In this document: piece by piece, positions 5,906-12,066 of the stretch
Layout: the number at the start of each line of letters is the position of its first letter
Numbering within the stretch: the first letter of the stretch is position 1
Origin: Planctomycetota bacterium
Lineage (GTDB): Bacteria > Planctomycetota > PLA2
Assembly: GCA_023150495.1 (NCBI GenBank)
Contig: JAKLKT010000043.1
Span: 1-12,066, forward strand
Length of the DNA stretch: 12,066 bases
Direction: 5' to 3'
Notes under the pieces: generated by a model
What the model was told of the DNA's origin: nothing
Seen by the model: only the letters and a program-made list of their open reading frames with translations
The model's database searches: none
Made by a program: the position numbers and the translations under genes

Positions 5906-7486
5906 CTACCTGTACGGGGCGACCGCCTTGATCCGTTCGACGACCTCGGCGGCACGGGCCCTGGCCGCGGGATCCGGATCGGCCTTGATCAGCTTCACGA
6001 GCTCCGCGAAGGCCGCGATGTGCGTCTTCGAGTCCAGCTTCGGGTCGGACAAGCGGTCGGCGAAGAGGTACGGGGCCTCGAGGGCACGCGCCGCCATTGC
6101 GGTCGCGTGCAGCCGACCGCCCGCCGCACCCCACGCATCGACCGGGTCCCACGATCCCGCCGCGGGACCGAGGAGGCACTGGTTCGGAAGCAGCGCCCGG
6201 TGGAGCGCGGCGAACCAGGCGACGGTGGGCTTCGGATCGCGGTGGCGCGCGTCGCGCGCCGCCATGAAGAGCGCGCCATACGCCCAGTAGCCGAAGTCCA
6301 CGGCAGGATGCGACTTGCGCGACTCGTCGTACTCCCATAGCGGCGGAAGGGCTCCGACAAGCTCGCGGCCGTTCAGGACATGCTTCGGAAACGGGTCATT
6401 CCTCGTGAGGAGGATCTGGCACCAGTTGCCAAGACTCGTGATCGTGTGGACCTTCACCTCAGGCCACTTGTCGCGGTCGAGGAGCACACCCTCGCGCACG
6501 CCGGCGGTCCCCGTGCGCATGCCGAGGAACTCAGGGCCAAAGGCATAGACGCCGCCCCCATCGCCTTGCGTCTCATACCCGATCTGGCCGAAATTCGGCT
6601 CCCTGGACGCATCCACCCACTGCACCCCCGAGTTCACCCGCGCAGGATCGACGTCCAACCCGCCCAAGCGCGCGACTCCGAGCGCGTAGAGGGCGCACCC
6701 GACCGTGTGCGTGTCGATGCGACGCGCGTACCCCCACCCGAGACCGTCCTGCTGACGCTCCAGGTACGCCACGGCCTGCTGGGCAGCCGCGCGGAGTGCG
6801 GCGTCCCCGTTGAGGATCCACGCCTCTGCCAGCGCGAGCGTCGCGACCGCGTGGATCGTCACGATCCGCGGGTCCCCTCGCGGGCCGATGCAACCGTCCT
6901 TCCCCTGCGCGCTCCGCAGGAACGCGAGCCCCTCCGCCACCTGTTCCCGGTAGGGGCCTGTCCGGTCGGTGTACCCCGCGCCGAGGAACGCGAGCAGCAC
7001 GAGGCCCGTGATCCCGGCGTCGTAGGCCGGGGACCCGGCGCCGTCGAGCTTGCCCTCCGGGTCGTGCTTCGTGAACCCGGCGCAAGCCCACCTCCCGTCG
7101 CCACCCTTCCCCGCCCGATCCTGCACGCTCGCGAGCCACTTGAGCGCCCGCTCGACCGCCGCCTCGCTCTCCTTCGTCACGAGCTTGCCCGGCTTCGCCC
7201 GCCGCCCGGCCCGGCCGACCACGCCGCGGCCGCTGCCCACGAGGAGCGGCTCCAGCAGGCGCACGGCGTCGAGCCTCACGGCGGCGTTGTCGTGCCGCAG
7301 GAGGGCGGTGATCCCGGCGACGACATCCTCCCTCCCGGGCGCTGTGGCACGCAGGTCGGACTGGGCCCGGAGCCGCGCCTCCGCGTCGGGGGAGGCCAGC
7401 CGGGCCAGGGCCTCCGCCACGTCGGGGCCCTCCCCCGCCGCCGCGAAGGCGGCCGAGAGGACCAGCGAAACGAGCCTCCTGCCCAC
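5906..7486 (-). CDS. Exported HEAT plus alpha-alpha-toroid (prenyltransferase/squalene-oxidase repeat) protein
   Basis: 526 residues from a GTG at 7486. Residues 1-18 (GRRLVSLVLSAAFAAAG) are a signal peptide. Residues about 22-85 (VAEALARLASPDAEARLRAQ, HDNAAVRLDAVRLLEPLL) are HEAT-like helices, followed by a basic linker. From about residue 104 the protein has the repeated helix pattern of the terpenoid cyclase/prenyltransferase toroid: KWLASVQ, EGLAFLRSAQGKDGCIG, AVAYLERQQDGLGWGY, DTHTVGCALYAL, VDFGYWAYGALFM and LHATAMAARALEA. I see no DxDD acid motif of squalene-hopene cyclases, and export argues against a lipid cyclase. It is more likely an envelope binding or scaffolding protein of a kind I recall as common in planctomycetes. 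It is first in a leftward pair with the carboxypeptidase-regulatory-like gene 28 bases beyond its stop. No Shine-Dalgarno sequence is clear. The codons at 6361-6480 are less GC-rich than the rest. Confidence 0.85.
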   Translation of the reverse strand: MGRRLVSLVLSAAFAAAGEGPDVAEALARLASPDAEARLRAQSDLRATAPGREDVVAGITALLRHDNAAVRLDAVRLLEPLLVGSGRGVVGRAGRRAKPGKLVTKESEAAVERALKWLASVQDRAGKGGDGRWACAGFTKHDPEGKLDGAGSPAYDAGITGLVLLAFLGAGYTDRTGPYREQVAEGLAFLRSAQGKDGCIGPRGDPRIVTIHAVATLALAEAWILNGDAALRAAAQQAVAYLERQQDGLGWGYARRIDTHTVGCALYALGVARLGGLDVDPARVNSGVQWVDASREPNFGQIGYETQGDGGGVYAFGPEFLGMRTGTAGVREGVLLDRDKWPEVKVHTITSLGNWCQILLTRNDPFPKHVLNGRELVGALPPLWEYDESRKSHPAVDFGYWAYGALFMAARDARHRDPKPTVAWFAALHRALLPNQCLLGPAAGSWDPVDAWGAAGGRLHATAMAARALEAPYLFADRLSDPKLDSKTHIAAFAELVKLIKADPDPAARARAAEVVERIKAVAPYR

Positions 7487-7508
7487 GGATCGAGTCTAGC
7501 GGATGACC

Positions 7509-7527
7509 GCTCCGGGGCCCCCGGAGC
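7509..7527. promoter_or_regulatory. Perfect 19-bp palindrome between divergent operons
   Basis: GCTCCGGGG-C-CCCCGGAGC has 9-bp arms around a single C. It sits 23 bases from the GTG of the toroid gene and 81 bases from the ATG of the response regulator. It could be a dimer-binding operator. In the leftward transcript it could be a leader hairpin (7-bp stem, 5-base loop). It overlaps repeat copy 4 at 7514-7532, which may be how the palindrome arose. Confidence 0.5.
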
Positions 7528-7532
7528 CCCCC
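7514..7532 (-). repeat. Dispersed G-rich repeat, copy 4
   Basis: The minus strand reads GGGGGGCTCCGGGGGCCCC. It shares the core GGGGGCTCCGGGGGCC with the copies at 86-103 and 9748-9765. This is the only copy lying wholly in a divergent intergenic region. Confidence 0.55.
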
Positions 7533-7557
7533 GTCTTTACATGCGTACAACTTTGAT

Positions 7558-7590
7558 GACGAACAGTTGACGTTCCGGTGCGTCTATATG
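7558..7590 (+). promoter_or_regulatory. Possible direct-repeat box and -10 for the two-component operon
   Basis: GACGAACAGTT (7558-7568) is followed directly by GACGTTCCGGT (7569-7579). These are two tandem 11-bp units sharing GACG and a C at position 7, the spacing used by OmpR/PhoB-family half-sites. TATATG follows at 7585-7590 as a candidate -10 without a correctly spaced -35, as in promoters activated by such regulators. Autoregulation by the regulator encoded at 7608 would fit. The match is short and may be chance. Confidence 0.28.
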
Positions 7591-7607
7591 GGTAGGTTTC
7601 CCGAGGG

Positions 7608-8297
7608 ATGAAGCAACGGATCCTCGTGGTGGAGGACGAGCCCGCCGTCGCGCGGGGGGTCAAGGACGCGCTGTCGTTCAACGGCTACTCCGTCGACATC
7701 GCGGTCGACGGGCCGTCGGGCTACCGGTCCGCCCGCGAGCAGGCCTTCGATCTCATCGTGCTCGACCTCATGCTGCCCGGCCTCGACGGGCTCGATGTGC
7801 TCGGGCGGCTCCGGAGGGACGGCTGCACGGCGCCGATCCTCATCCTCACCGCGCGCGGGCAGGAGAGCGACCGCGTGAAGGGGCTCGAGCTCGGCGCCGA
7901 CGACTACGTCGTGAAGCCGTTCAGCGTGCGCGAGCTCGTCGCGCGCGTCGCGGCGCACCTCCGCTCGCGCGCGCTCGCCTCGGGATCGCAGGCGCGCGTC
8001 ACGGTCGGCACCGTCGAGTTCGACTTCGCGCGCCGCGTGTGCCACAGGGACGGCGAGACGATCCCGGCGCTTCCGAAGGAGATCGACCTCGCGCGCTTCC
8101 TCGTGGAGAACCGGGGCCGCTGCGTCTCGCGCGACGAGCTGCTCATGAAGGTGTGGGAGTACCCGGTCGCGGGCATCCAGACGCGCACCGTGGACAACTA
8201 CATCATGAAGCTGCGCCAGAAGGTCGAGCCGGATCCCGCGCGCCCGCGGTACATTCTCACCGTGCGCGGCAAGGGATACCGGCTTGCGGACTCGTAG
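7608..8297 (+). CDS. OmpR/PhoB-family response regulator
   Basis: 229 residues from the ATG at 7608, a normal length for the family. The receiver domain (1 to about 120) has every key residue: acidic E9/D10, phospho-acceptor D53 in VLDLMLPG, T81 in ILTAR, and K103 in YVVKPF. The C-terminal winged helix (about 130-229) ends with the family pattern RTVDNYIMKLRQKVEPDP and YILTVRGKGYRL. It therefore receives phosphate from the kinase encoded next and binds DNA as a transcription factor. GAGGG directly abuts the ATG, an unusually short spacing. The stop overlaps the kinase start by 14 bases, indicating translational coupling. Its targets are unknown. The divergent toroid/carboxypeptidase-regulatory pair is the natural candidate by position, together with its own promoter. 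Confidence 0.95.
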   Translation: MKQRILVVEDEPAVARGVKDALSFNGYSVDIAVDGPSGYRSAREQAFDLIVLDLMLPGLDGLDVLGRLRRDGCTAPILILTARGQESDRVKGLELGADDYVVKPFSVRELVARVAAHLRSRALASGSQARVTVGTVEFDFARRVCHRDGETIPALPKEIDLARFLVENRGRCVSRDELLMKVWEYPVAGIQTRTVDNYIMKLRQKVEPDPARPRYILTVRGKGYRLADS

Positions 8298-9741
8298 CGC
8301 GCTCCTCGCCCTCTTCGTCCTCCTCGTCGGCGTGCCGGTGGCCGCGGCGGCGTACCTCGGGCTCGTCGGCCTCGCCCGCGAGCGGTTCGCGCTCGTCGAG
8401 CGCGAGCGCGACGCGATCGAGGAGCGCGCGGGCGAGATCCGGGACCTGCTCGTGCGGCGCCTGCAGGAGCTCTACCGGGCCGAGGCGGCGGCGCAGCGCA
8501 CGGGGTTCACGAGCGACCGCTTCCGGATCGACGCCGACCGGAACGTGCACATGGAGGGGCCCGGGGAACCGCCGGAGGACGTGCTCGACTTCGCGAGGAG
8601 CGCGATCGCGCTCGCGCTGCTCGCGGAGCCGCAGGAGCGGTTCTACTTCCACGGCGACCTCGCCGTCCGCGGCGGGCGAGGAGGGCTCACGGGGTTCCGC
8701 GTGTCGCCGGAGATGGTCAACCGCGCCTTCCTCGACCCGTCGTCGCCCCAGAGCGTCGTCCCGAGGATCGACTCGCGGATCGGGAAGGTCTCGCTCGTGC
8801 CCGACGACGGGCAGCGGGCCGCCGCGGGGCCGCGCGGCCTGCCGGCGACGATCCGGCTCTACGCCGCCCCGCCCGGCGCCGGCGCGGACCCGGTCCTCCT
8901 TCCCCCCGGCTACGTCCTGCTCTTCGACGTGCACCCCGCGGACGCGCTCGAGAGGGACCTCGCGGCCGCGGACGGGCGCCTCGGCTGGACGCTCGGCGTC
9001 ATGGGGTTCGTGGTGCTCCTGGGCGCGCTCTTCGTCTGGCGGGCGGTCCAGGCGGAGTCGCGGCTCGCCGCGCGGAAGGCGGAGTTCGTCTCGACGGTGT
9101 CGCACGAGCTGCGGACGCCCTTGACCTCGATCCGCATGTACGCGGACATGCTCAAGGAGGGGTGGGTGAAGGACGAGGCGGCGGCGCGGGACTACTTCGC
9201 GCTGATCGCGGCGGAGAGCGAGCGGCTCGCGCGGCTCGTCAACAACGTGCTCGATTTCTCGCGGATCGAGCGGGGGAAGAAGACGTTCGAGATGCGGACG
9301 GGCGACCCGGCGCCCGTCGTGCGCGAGGCCGCGGAGACGCTCCGGCCCTACCTGAAGGAGAAGGGGCTCCGGCTCGAGATCGACGTGCCGGAGACGCTGC
9401 CGGCGGCGACCTTCGACCGCGACGCGCTCGTGCAGATCCTCGTGAACCTGATCGACAACGCGAGCAAGCACGGGAAGGACGAGGTGCGCGTCGAGGCGAC
9501 GGCGAAGGACGGGTCGGTCGTGCTCCGCGTGCTCGACCGGGGCCCCGGCGTGCCCGCCGCGGACCGCGAGCGGATCTTCGATCCCTTCACGCGCGGCGCG
9601 AACGCGGGGGCGGGCGGATCGGGCCTCGGGCTCGCGCTCGTCCGCCACTACGCGAACGCCCACCGCGGCCGCGTGGAGGTCTCGGACCGCGAGGGCGGCG
9701 GCGCCGTGTTCTCGCTCGTGCTCCCGGCGGCGGGCGCCTGA
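8284..9741 (+). CDS. Membrane sensor histidine kinase without a HAMP domain
   Basis: 485 residues from a TTG at 8284, which has AAGGGA seven bases upstream and overlaps the regulator gene. A first membrane helix lies at about 6-30 (ALLALFVLLVGVPVAAAAYL) and a second at about 235-252 (WTLGVMGFVVLLGALFVW). Between them are about 205 residues of exported sensor domain that I cannot assign to a known family. H274 in the H-box (FVSTVSHELRTPLTS) is the phosphorylated histidine, only about 22 residues after the membrane, so no HAMP linker fits. The ATP-binding domain has the N-box with N392 (LVNLIDNASKH), G1 with D418 (DRGPGVP), an F-box-like IFDPFTRG, and G2 at about 440-452 (GGSGLGLALV). All catalytic motifs are intact, so it should autophosphorylate and pass phosphate to D53 of the upstream regulator. 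The signal is unknown. The stop is two bases from the convergent peroxiredoxin stop. Confidence 0.95.
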   Translation: MRTRSALLALFVLLVGVPVAAAAYLGLVGLARERFALVERERDAIEERAGEIRDLLVRRLQELYRAEAAAQRTGFTSDRFRIDADRNVHMEGPGEPPEDVLDFARSAIALALLAEPQERFYFHGDLAVRGGRGGLTGFRVSPEMVNRAFLDPSSPQSVVPRIDSRIGKVSLVPDDGQRAAAGPRGLPATIRLYAAPPGAGADPVLLPPGYVLLFDVHPADALERDLAAADGRLGWTLGVMGFVVLLGALFVWRAVQAESRLAARKAEFVSTVSHELRTPLTSIRMYADMLKEGWVKDEAAARDYFALIAAESERLARLVNNVLDFSRIERGKKTFEMRTGDPAPVVREAAETLRPYLKEKGLRLEIDVPETLPAATFDRDALVQILVNLIDNASKHGKDEVRVEATAKDGSVVLRVLDRGPGVPAADRERIFDPFTRGANAGAGGSGLGLALVRHYANAHRGRVEVSDREGGGAVFSLVLPAAGA

Positions 9742-9743
9742 CG

Positions 9744-10268
9744 CTACGGCCCCCGGAGCCCCCTCACCACCGCCGCGAGGTCCTTGCCGTGCGAGTCGAC
9801 CGCGACTTTGCGGTCGGCGTGCCGCAGCACGCCCCTGTCGTCGATCACGAACGTCACGCGCGCGCTGTAGGGCTTGCCCTCGGCCATCGCGGCGTACTTC
9901 GCCGCGACGCTCCCGTCGGGGTCGGAGAGCAGCGGGAAGTTGAGCTTCTGCGCCTCGTGGAAGGACCTCTGCGACGCCACGTCGTCGAGGCTGATGCCCG
10001 CGACCGCGATGCCCAAGGACTCGAGGTCCTTGAGCGAGTCGCGCAGCGAGCAGACCTCCTTCGTGCAGCCGCCCGTGTGCGCCTTCGGGTAGAAGGCGAG
10101 GACGAGCCAGCCCTTGCCGCGCAGGTCGTCGAGCGAGCGGGCCTTGCCTTCGTGGTCGTTCAGGCGGAAGGCGGGGGCCTTCGCGCCGATCTCGGGGACA
10201 TTCGTCTGCTGCGCCATCGCGCCCCCGAGGAGAAGCGCCGCGGCGAGAAGTGTCAAGGCGATGCGCAT
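9744..10268 (-). CDS. bcp-like: Exported Bcp/PrxQ-type peroxiredoxin
   Basis: 174 residues from the ATG at 10268. Residues 1-19 (MRIALTLLAAALLLGGAMA) are a signal peptide with a likely cut before QQT. The rest is a thioredoxin-fold AhpC-TSA/Bcp peroxiredoxin: APAFRLNDHEGK, VLAFYPKAHTGGCTKEVC, GISLDDVASQRSFHEAQ, NFPLLSDPDGSVAAKY and TFVIDDRGVLRH. C68 in TGGC is the peroxidatic cysteine and C73 the probable resolving cysteine, five residues on as in PrxQ. It would reduce peroxides outside the cytoplasm, with an unknown electron donor. Most Bcp proteins are cytoplasmic, so the signal peptide is noteworthy. The last residues (VRGLRGP) are encoded by repeat copy 5 and are probably not part of the fold. 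The same frame is open far upstream, but that part is antiparallel shadow of the HEAT gene. No Shine-Dalgarno sequence is evident. Confidence 0.92.
   Translation of the reverse strand: MRIALTLLAAALLLGGAMAQQTNVPEIGAKAPAFRLNDHEGKARSLDDLRGKGWLVLAFYPKAHTGGCTKEVCSLRDSLKDLESLGIAVAGISLDDVASQRSFHEAQKLNFPLLSDPDGSVAAKYAAMAEGKPYSARVTFVIDDRGVLRHADRKVAVDSHGKDLAAVVRGLRGP
9748..9765 (-). repeat. Dispersed G-rich repeat, copy 5
   Basis: The minus strand reads GAGGGGGCTCCGGGGGCC, identical over 18 bases to copy 1. It forms the last codons of the peroxiredoxin gene, ending one base before its stop codon. Confidence 0.6.
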
Positions 10269-10363
10269 GACGGAGAGGGTACCGCCGGACGGCGCCGCCG
10301 GAACGAGATGCGGCCTGCAGAGCGGCTTTTCCGCCGTTATTCCGCCGCGAACCTGGTCCGCTC

Positions 10364-12066
10364 CTACAGGTACGAGGCGATCTCGTCGAGCGCGAGGCAG
10401 CGCACGAAGTAGTTGTAGTTGCGCACGAGCAGCGCCGACACCGGCACCGGGCGCGGCTCCGCCAGCGCGCCCAGCGCGCAGATCGCGAGCGCGCGCACCG
10501 TGTTCGGCATCGAGTCGTCCTTGTAGACCGAGACCAGCGCGTCCACCGCCGCCGGCGTCGGCTCCGGCAGCACGCCGAGCGCCACGACCACCGCGGCCTT
10601 CGCGTGGAGCGTCCCCGCGTCCTTGAGGATCGCCATCAGGTCCCTGACCGCCGCGGAGCGCATGAGGAGCGACACGGCCACGGCCGCCTGCTCGCGCACG
10701 AACGCGTCGCCGCTCGACTCGAGCAGCTTCTTCACGGCCGGGAGCCCGCGCGGGTCCCCGTGGAACCCGAGTCCGAGCGCCGCCCATCCCGCGAAGCGGC
10801 CGCGCGCGCCGAGCCCCTCGGTGTCGCGCTTCCTCGGGCTCTCGAGCGCCTGCACCGTGAGCGGCACTGCGTCCCGCACCTTCGCGATCCCGCACGCGAG
10901 CGCGAGGACGCCCTGCTCCACCTCGGTGTCCGCCCGGTGGTACTCCGCGAGCAGGATGTCGCGCGCCGCGGCGGAGCGGATGCCGCAGAGGCCGAGCGCC
11001 AGGTACACGAACGCGCGGTCCTCCTCGTCGGCGAACACGCGCAGGAGGTCCTTCAGCAGCTCCACCGCCGTCTCGCCGCCGATCTGGCCGAGCGACATGA
11101 CGCCGAAGTTCTGCGCGATCGTGTCCGCCCGCGAGTCGCGGACGAACTGGGCGAGCCGCCTCAGGTCCTCCGTGTCGCCGTGCTCGATCATCATCCCGAG
11201 CGCGATCGCCGCCGACCGCGCGAGGTTCCGGTCGGAGCCGCGCTCGTAGAGAAGCTTGAAGAGAGGCGCCTTGTACGTCTTCGCGCGGCGCCGGCCGAGC
11301 GCGGTGATCGCCATCGCCTGCTCGCCCACCCCCCACGCGCGCCCGCCGGACGCCACCTGCCAGAGGAAGTCGTCGTAGCCCCCCGTCTCCACGAAGCCGA
11401 GGAGGTGCGCGGCGAAGCGGCGGCGCTCCTGCTCGGCGCGCGACGGGGGCTGCTCGGGGCCCGCCTTGGATGTCGTGTGGACGTACTTCGCGTGCGCGAC
11501 GAGAAGGTCGGCCGACTCCTGCGTGCCGTCCATCACGAGGCCCGTGAGCGCGATGCTCTGCTCGCGCGTGGGCCGGTCCTTGTCCCACGCGATCGTGTCG
11601 AGGAAGCGGCGGTTCTCGCCGAGCCCGAGGAGCCCGGTCCCGTAGATCGAGCCCTCGCGGACGTCGGGCCAGCCCTCGGGCGGCGAGTTGATGTGTCGCT
11701 CGAGCGCGCCGCGGATGCCCTTCGAGACGCCGAACTTCCCGAGCGCCACGGCCGCCGACGAGCGCACGTCCTTGTCCTTGTCCTCGATCGCGACGAGCAG
11801 CAGGTCGATGAGCCGGCCCTCGCGGAGGTCCGCGCGCTGCTTCTTGTCGTCGAGCGCGCGCACCCCTGTCACCGGCGTTCCGCGCGCGCGCTGCGCGAGG
11901 TAGTACTCGCGGTTGTAGCTCCACCAGATCTCCCACGTGTGGCGCCGCGCGCGGTCGCTCTCGGTCGTGGGCCCGCCCTCGGGCCCGAGTTCGGGCCGCC
12001 CCGAGCCGCCGGTCGGCACGATGGTGATCTGCGTGCCGCCCTGGCCGGGCTGCGTGCGCGCGCTGC
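10364..12066 (-). CDS. HEAT-repeat protein, 5' end cut off by window edge
   Basis: The leftward frame is open from the right edge to the stop at 10364, giving 566 residues without the true N-terminus. A GTG at 12019 lies in frame, but the 15 codons before it (SARTQPGQGGTQITI) are open with a similar low-complexity flavour, so the real start is probably outside the window. After a Gly/Pro-rich region comes HTWEIWWSYNREYYLAQR, a Trp-rich motif I recall from exported planctomycete HEAT proteins. The rest is about ten to twelve HEAT/Armadillo-like helical pairs: DKDVRSSAAVALGKFG, LARSAAIALGMMIEHGD, AFVYLALGLCGIRSAAARD, FVREQAAVAVSLLM and AKAAVVVALGVLPEP. No catalytic motif is visible. The likely role is protein binding in the envelope. 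The 95 bases between this stop and the peroxiredoxin start hold an 8-bp direct repeat (CGGCGGAA twice, minus strand) and GC-rich inverted segments, with no clear promoter or T-tract terminator. Confidence 0.85.
   Translation of the reverse strand, partial: SARTQPGQGGTQITIVPTGGSGRPELGPEGGPTTESDRARRHTWEIWWSYNREYYLAQRARGTPVTGVRALDDKKQRADLREGRLIDLLLVAIEDKDKDVRSSAAVALGKFGVSKGIRGALERHINSPPEGWPDVREGSIYGTGLLGLGENRRFLDTIAWDKDRPTREQSIALTGLVMDGTQESADLLVAHAKYVHTTSKAGPEQPPSRAEQERRRFAAHLLGFVETGGYDDFLWQVASGGRAWGVGEQAMAITALGRRRAKTYKAPLFKLLYERGSDRNLARSAAIALGMMIEHGDTEDLRRLAQFVRDSRADTIAQNFGVMSLGQIGGETAVELLKDLLRVFADEEDRAFVYLALGLCGIRSAAARDILLAEYHRADTEVEQGVLALACGIAKVRDAVPLTVQALESPRKRDTEGLGARGRFAGWAALGLGFHGDPRGLPAVKKLLESSGDAFVREQAAVAVSLLMRSAAVRDLMAILKDAGTLHAKAAVVVALGVLPEPTPAAVDALVSVYKDDSMPNTVRALAICALGALAEPRPVPVSALLVRNYNYFVRCLALDEIASYL

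Noticed and set aside
4093..5931. Plus-strand 612-codon open frame
   Set aside because: It is antisense to the carboxypeptidase-regulatory-like gene, has an Arg/His/Glu-rich composition with no recognisable fold, and is a shadow frame.
5878..5955. Longer start (GTG 5955) for the carboxypeptidase-regulatory-like gene
   Set aside because: It would overlap the upstream gene by 50 bases, and the added codons have low third-position GC and rare codons. It remains possible, because the TTG at 5877 also lacks a clear ribosome site.
5906..7486. Squalene-hopene cyclase or other terpene cyclase activity for the toroid protein
   Set aside because: No DxDD motif is present, the protein is exported, and it carries HEAT-like helices. 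Only the toroid fold is supported.
8257..9663. Minus-strand 468-codon open frame
   Set aside because: It is antisense to the histidine kinase, whose motifs are all intact on the plus strand.
86..9765. G-quadruplex interpretation of the G-rich repeats
   Set aside because: Each copy has only two separated G-tracts, short of the four needed for an intramolecular quadruplex, although long G5 tracts could in principle split.
10269..11936. Minus-strand open frame extending the peroxiredoxin upstream through the HEAT gene region
   Set aside because: It is out of frame with the HEAT repeats and Arg/Gly-rich. The peroxiredoxin has its own ATG and signal peptide at 10268.
1..12066. tRNA, rRNA, CRISPR arrays, transposases, attachment sites
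   Set aside because: I saw no cloverleaf-like sequence, regularly spaced direct repeats, transposase motifs or terminal inverted repeats with target duplications on reading both strands. Small structured RNAs cannot be excluded without a covariance-model search.

Overview
The window is a gene-dense stretch of very GC-rich bacterial chromosome (about 75-78% GC in typical coding lines that I counted, and about 58-67% in a few patches). The gene families suggest a Planctomycetota-like or similar deep-branching lineage. They include an exported HEAT-repeat protein, a HEAT/alpha-alpha-toroid (prenyltransferase/squalene-oxidase-repeat) protein, a membrane-anchored protein with carboxypeptidase-regulatory-like folds, a DUF4388-TPR membrane protein, and a small SH3-like/TPR exported protein. 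This assignment rests on family content and composition, not on a marker gene. I see no rRNA, tRNA, CRISPR array, transposase or phage structural gene. No gap between genes exceeds 300 bases.

Layout. Bases 1-1217 hold a leftward operon of two envelope proteins: a C-terminally tail-anchored protein of unknown family (510-1217), then a partial exported SH3-like/helical protein that runs off the left edge (1-495). A consensus TATAAT lies in front of it. A 186-bp divergent region separates it from a rightward DUF4388-TPR membrane protein (1404-3176). Next is a HigB/HigA-type toxin-antitoxin module (3257-3888) with the best sigma70-type promoter in the window, an inverted repeat over its -10, and a toxin that seems to lack a conserved core strand. 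Convergent to it is a leftward pair: a HEAT plus toroid exported protein (5906-7486) followed by a membrane-anchored carboxypeptidase-regulatory-like protein (start near 5877, end 3895). A 121-bp divergent region with a perfect 19-bp palindrome separates this pair from a rightward two-component system: an OmpR/PhoB-type regulator (7608-8297) overlapping a membrane histidine kinase (8284-9741). The kinase converges with 2 bp between stop codons on a leftward exported Bcp-type peroxiredoxin (9744-10268). Upstream of that is a leftward partial HEAT-repeat protein that enters from the right edge (10364-12066).

How the genes may work together. Nearly every product is exported or membrane-bound, so the window looks like a cell-envelope neighbourhood. 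The two-component system is divergent to the toroid/carboxypeptidase-regulatory pair across a palindrome, so it could control that pair, itself, or both; this is inference. The toxin-antitoxin module has its own promoter and somewhat lower GC than its neighbours, and looks like an inserted accessory element.

The most distinctive structure outside genes is a family of near-identical G-rich 17-19 bp sequences. There are five copies on both strands, at gene ends, between genes and in low-complexity parts of proteins. I find no complete new defence or biosynthetic system. The best candidates for something undescribed are the G-rich dispersed repeat, the shortened HigB with an apparently leaderless mRNA, the kinase's unrecognised periplasmic sensor domain, and the unknown tail-anchored protein with its operon partner.
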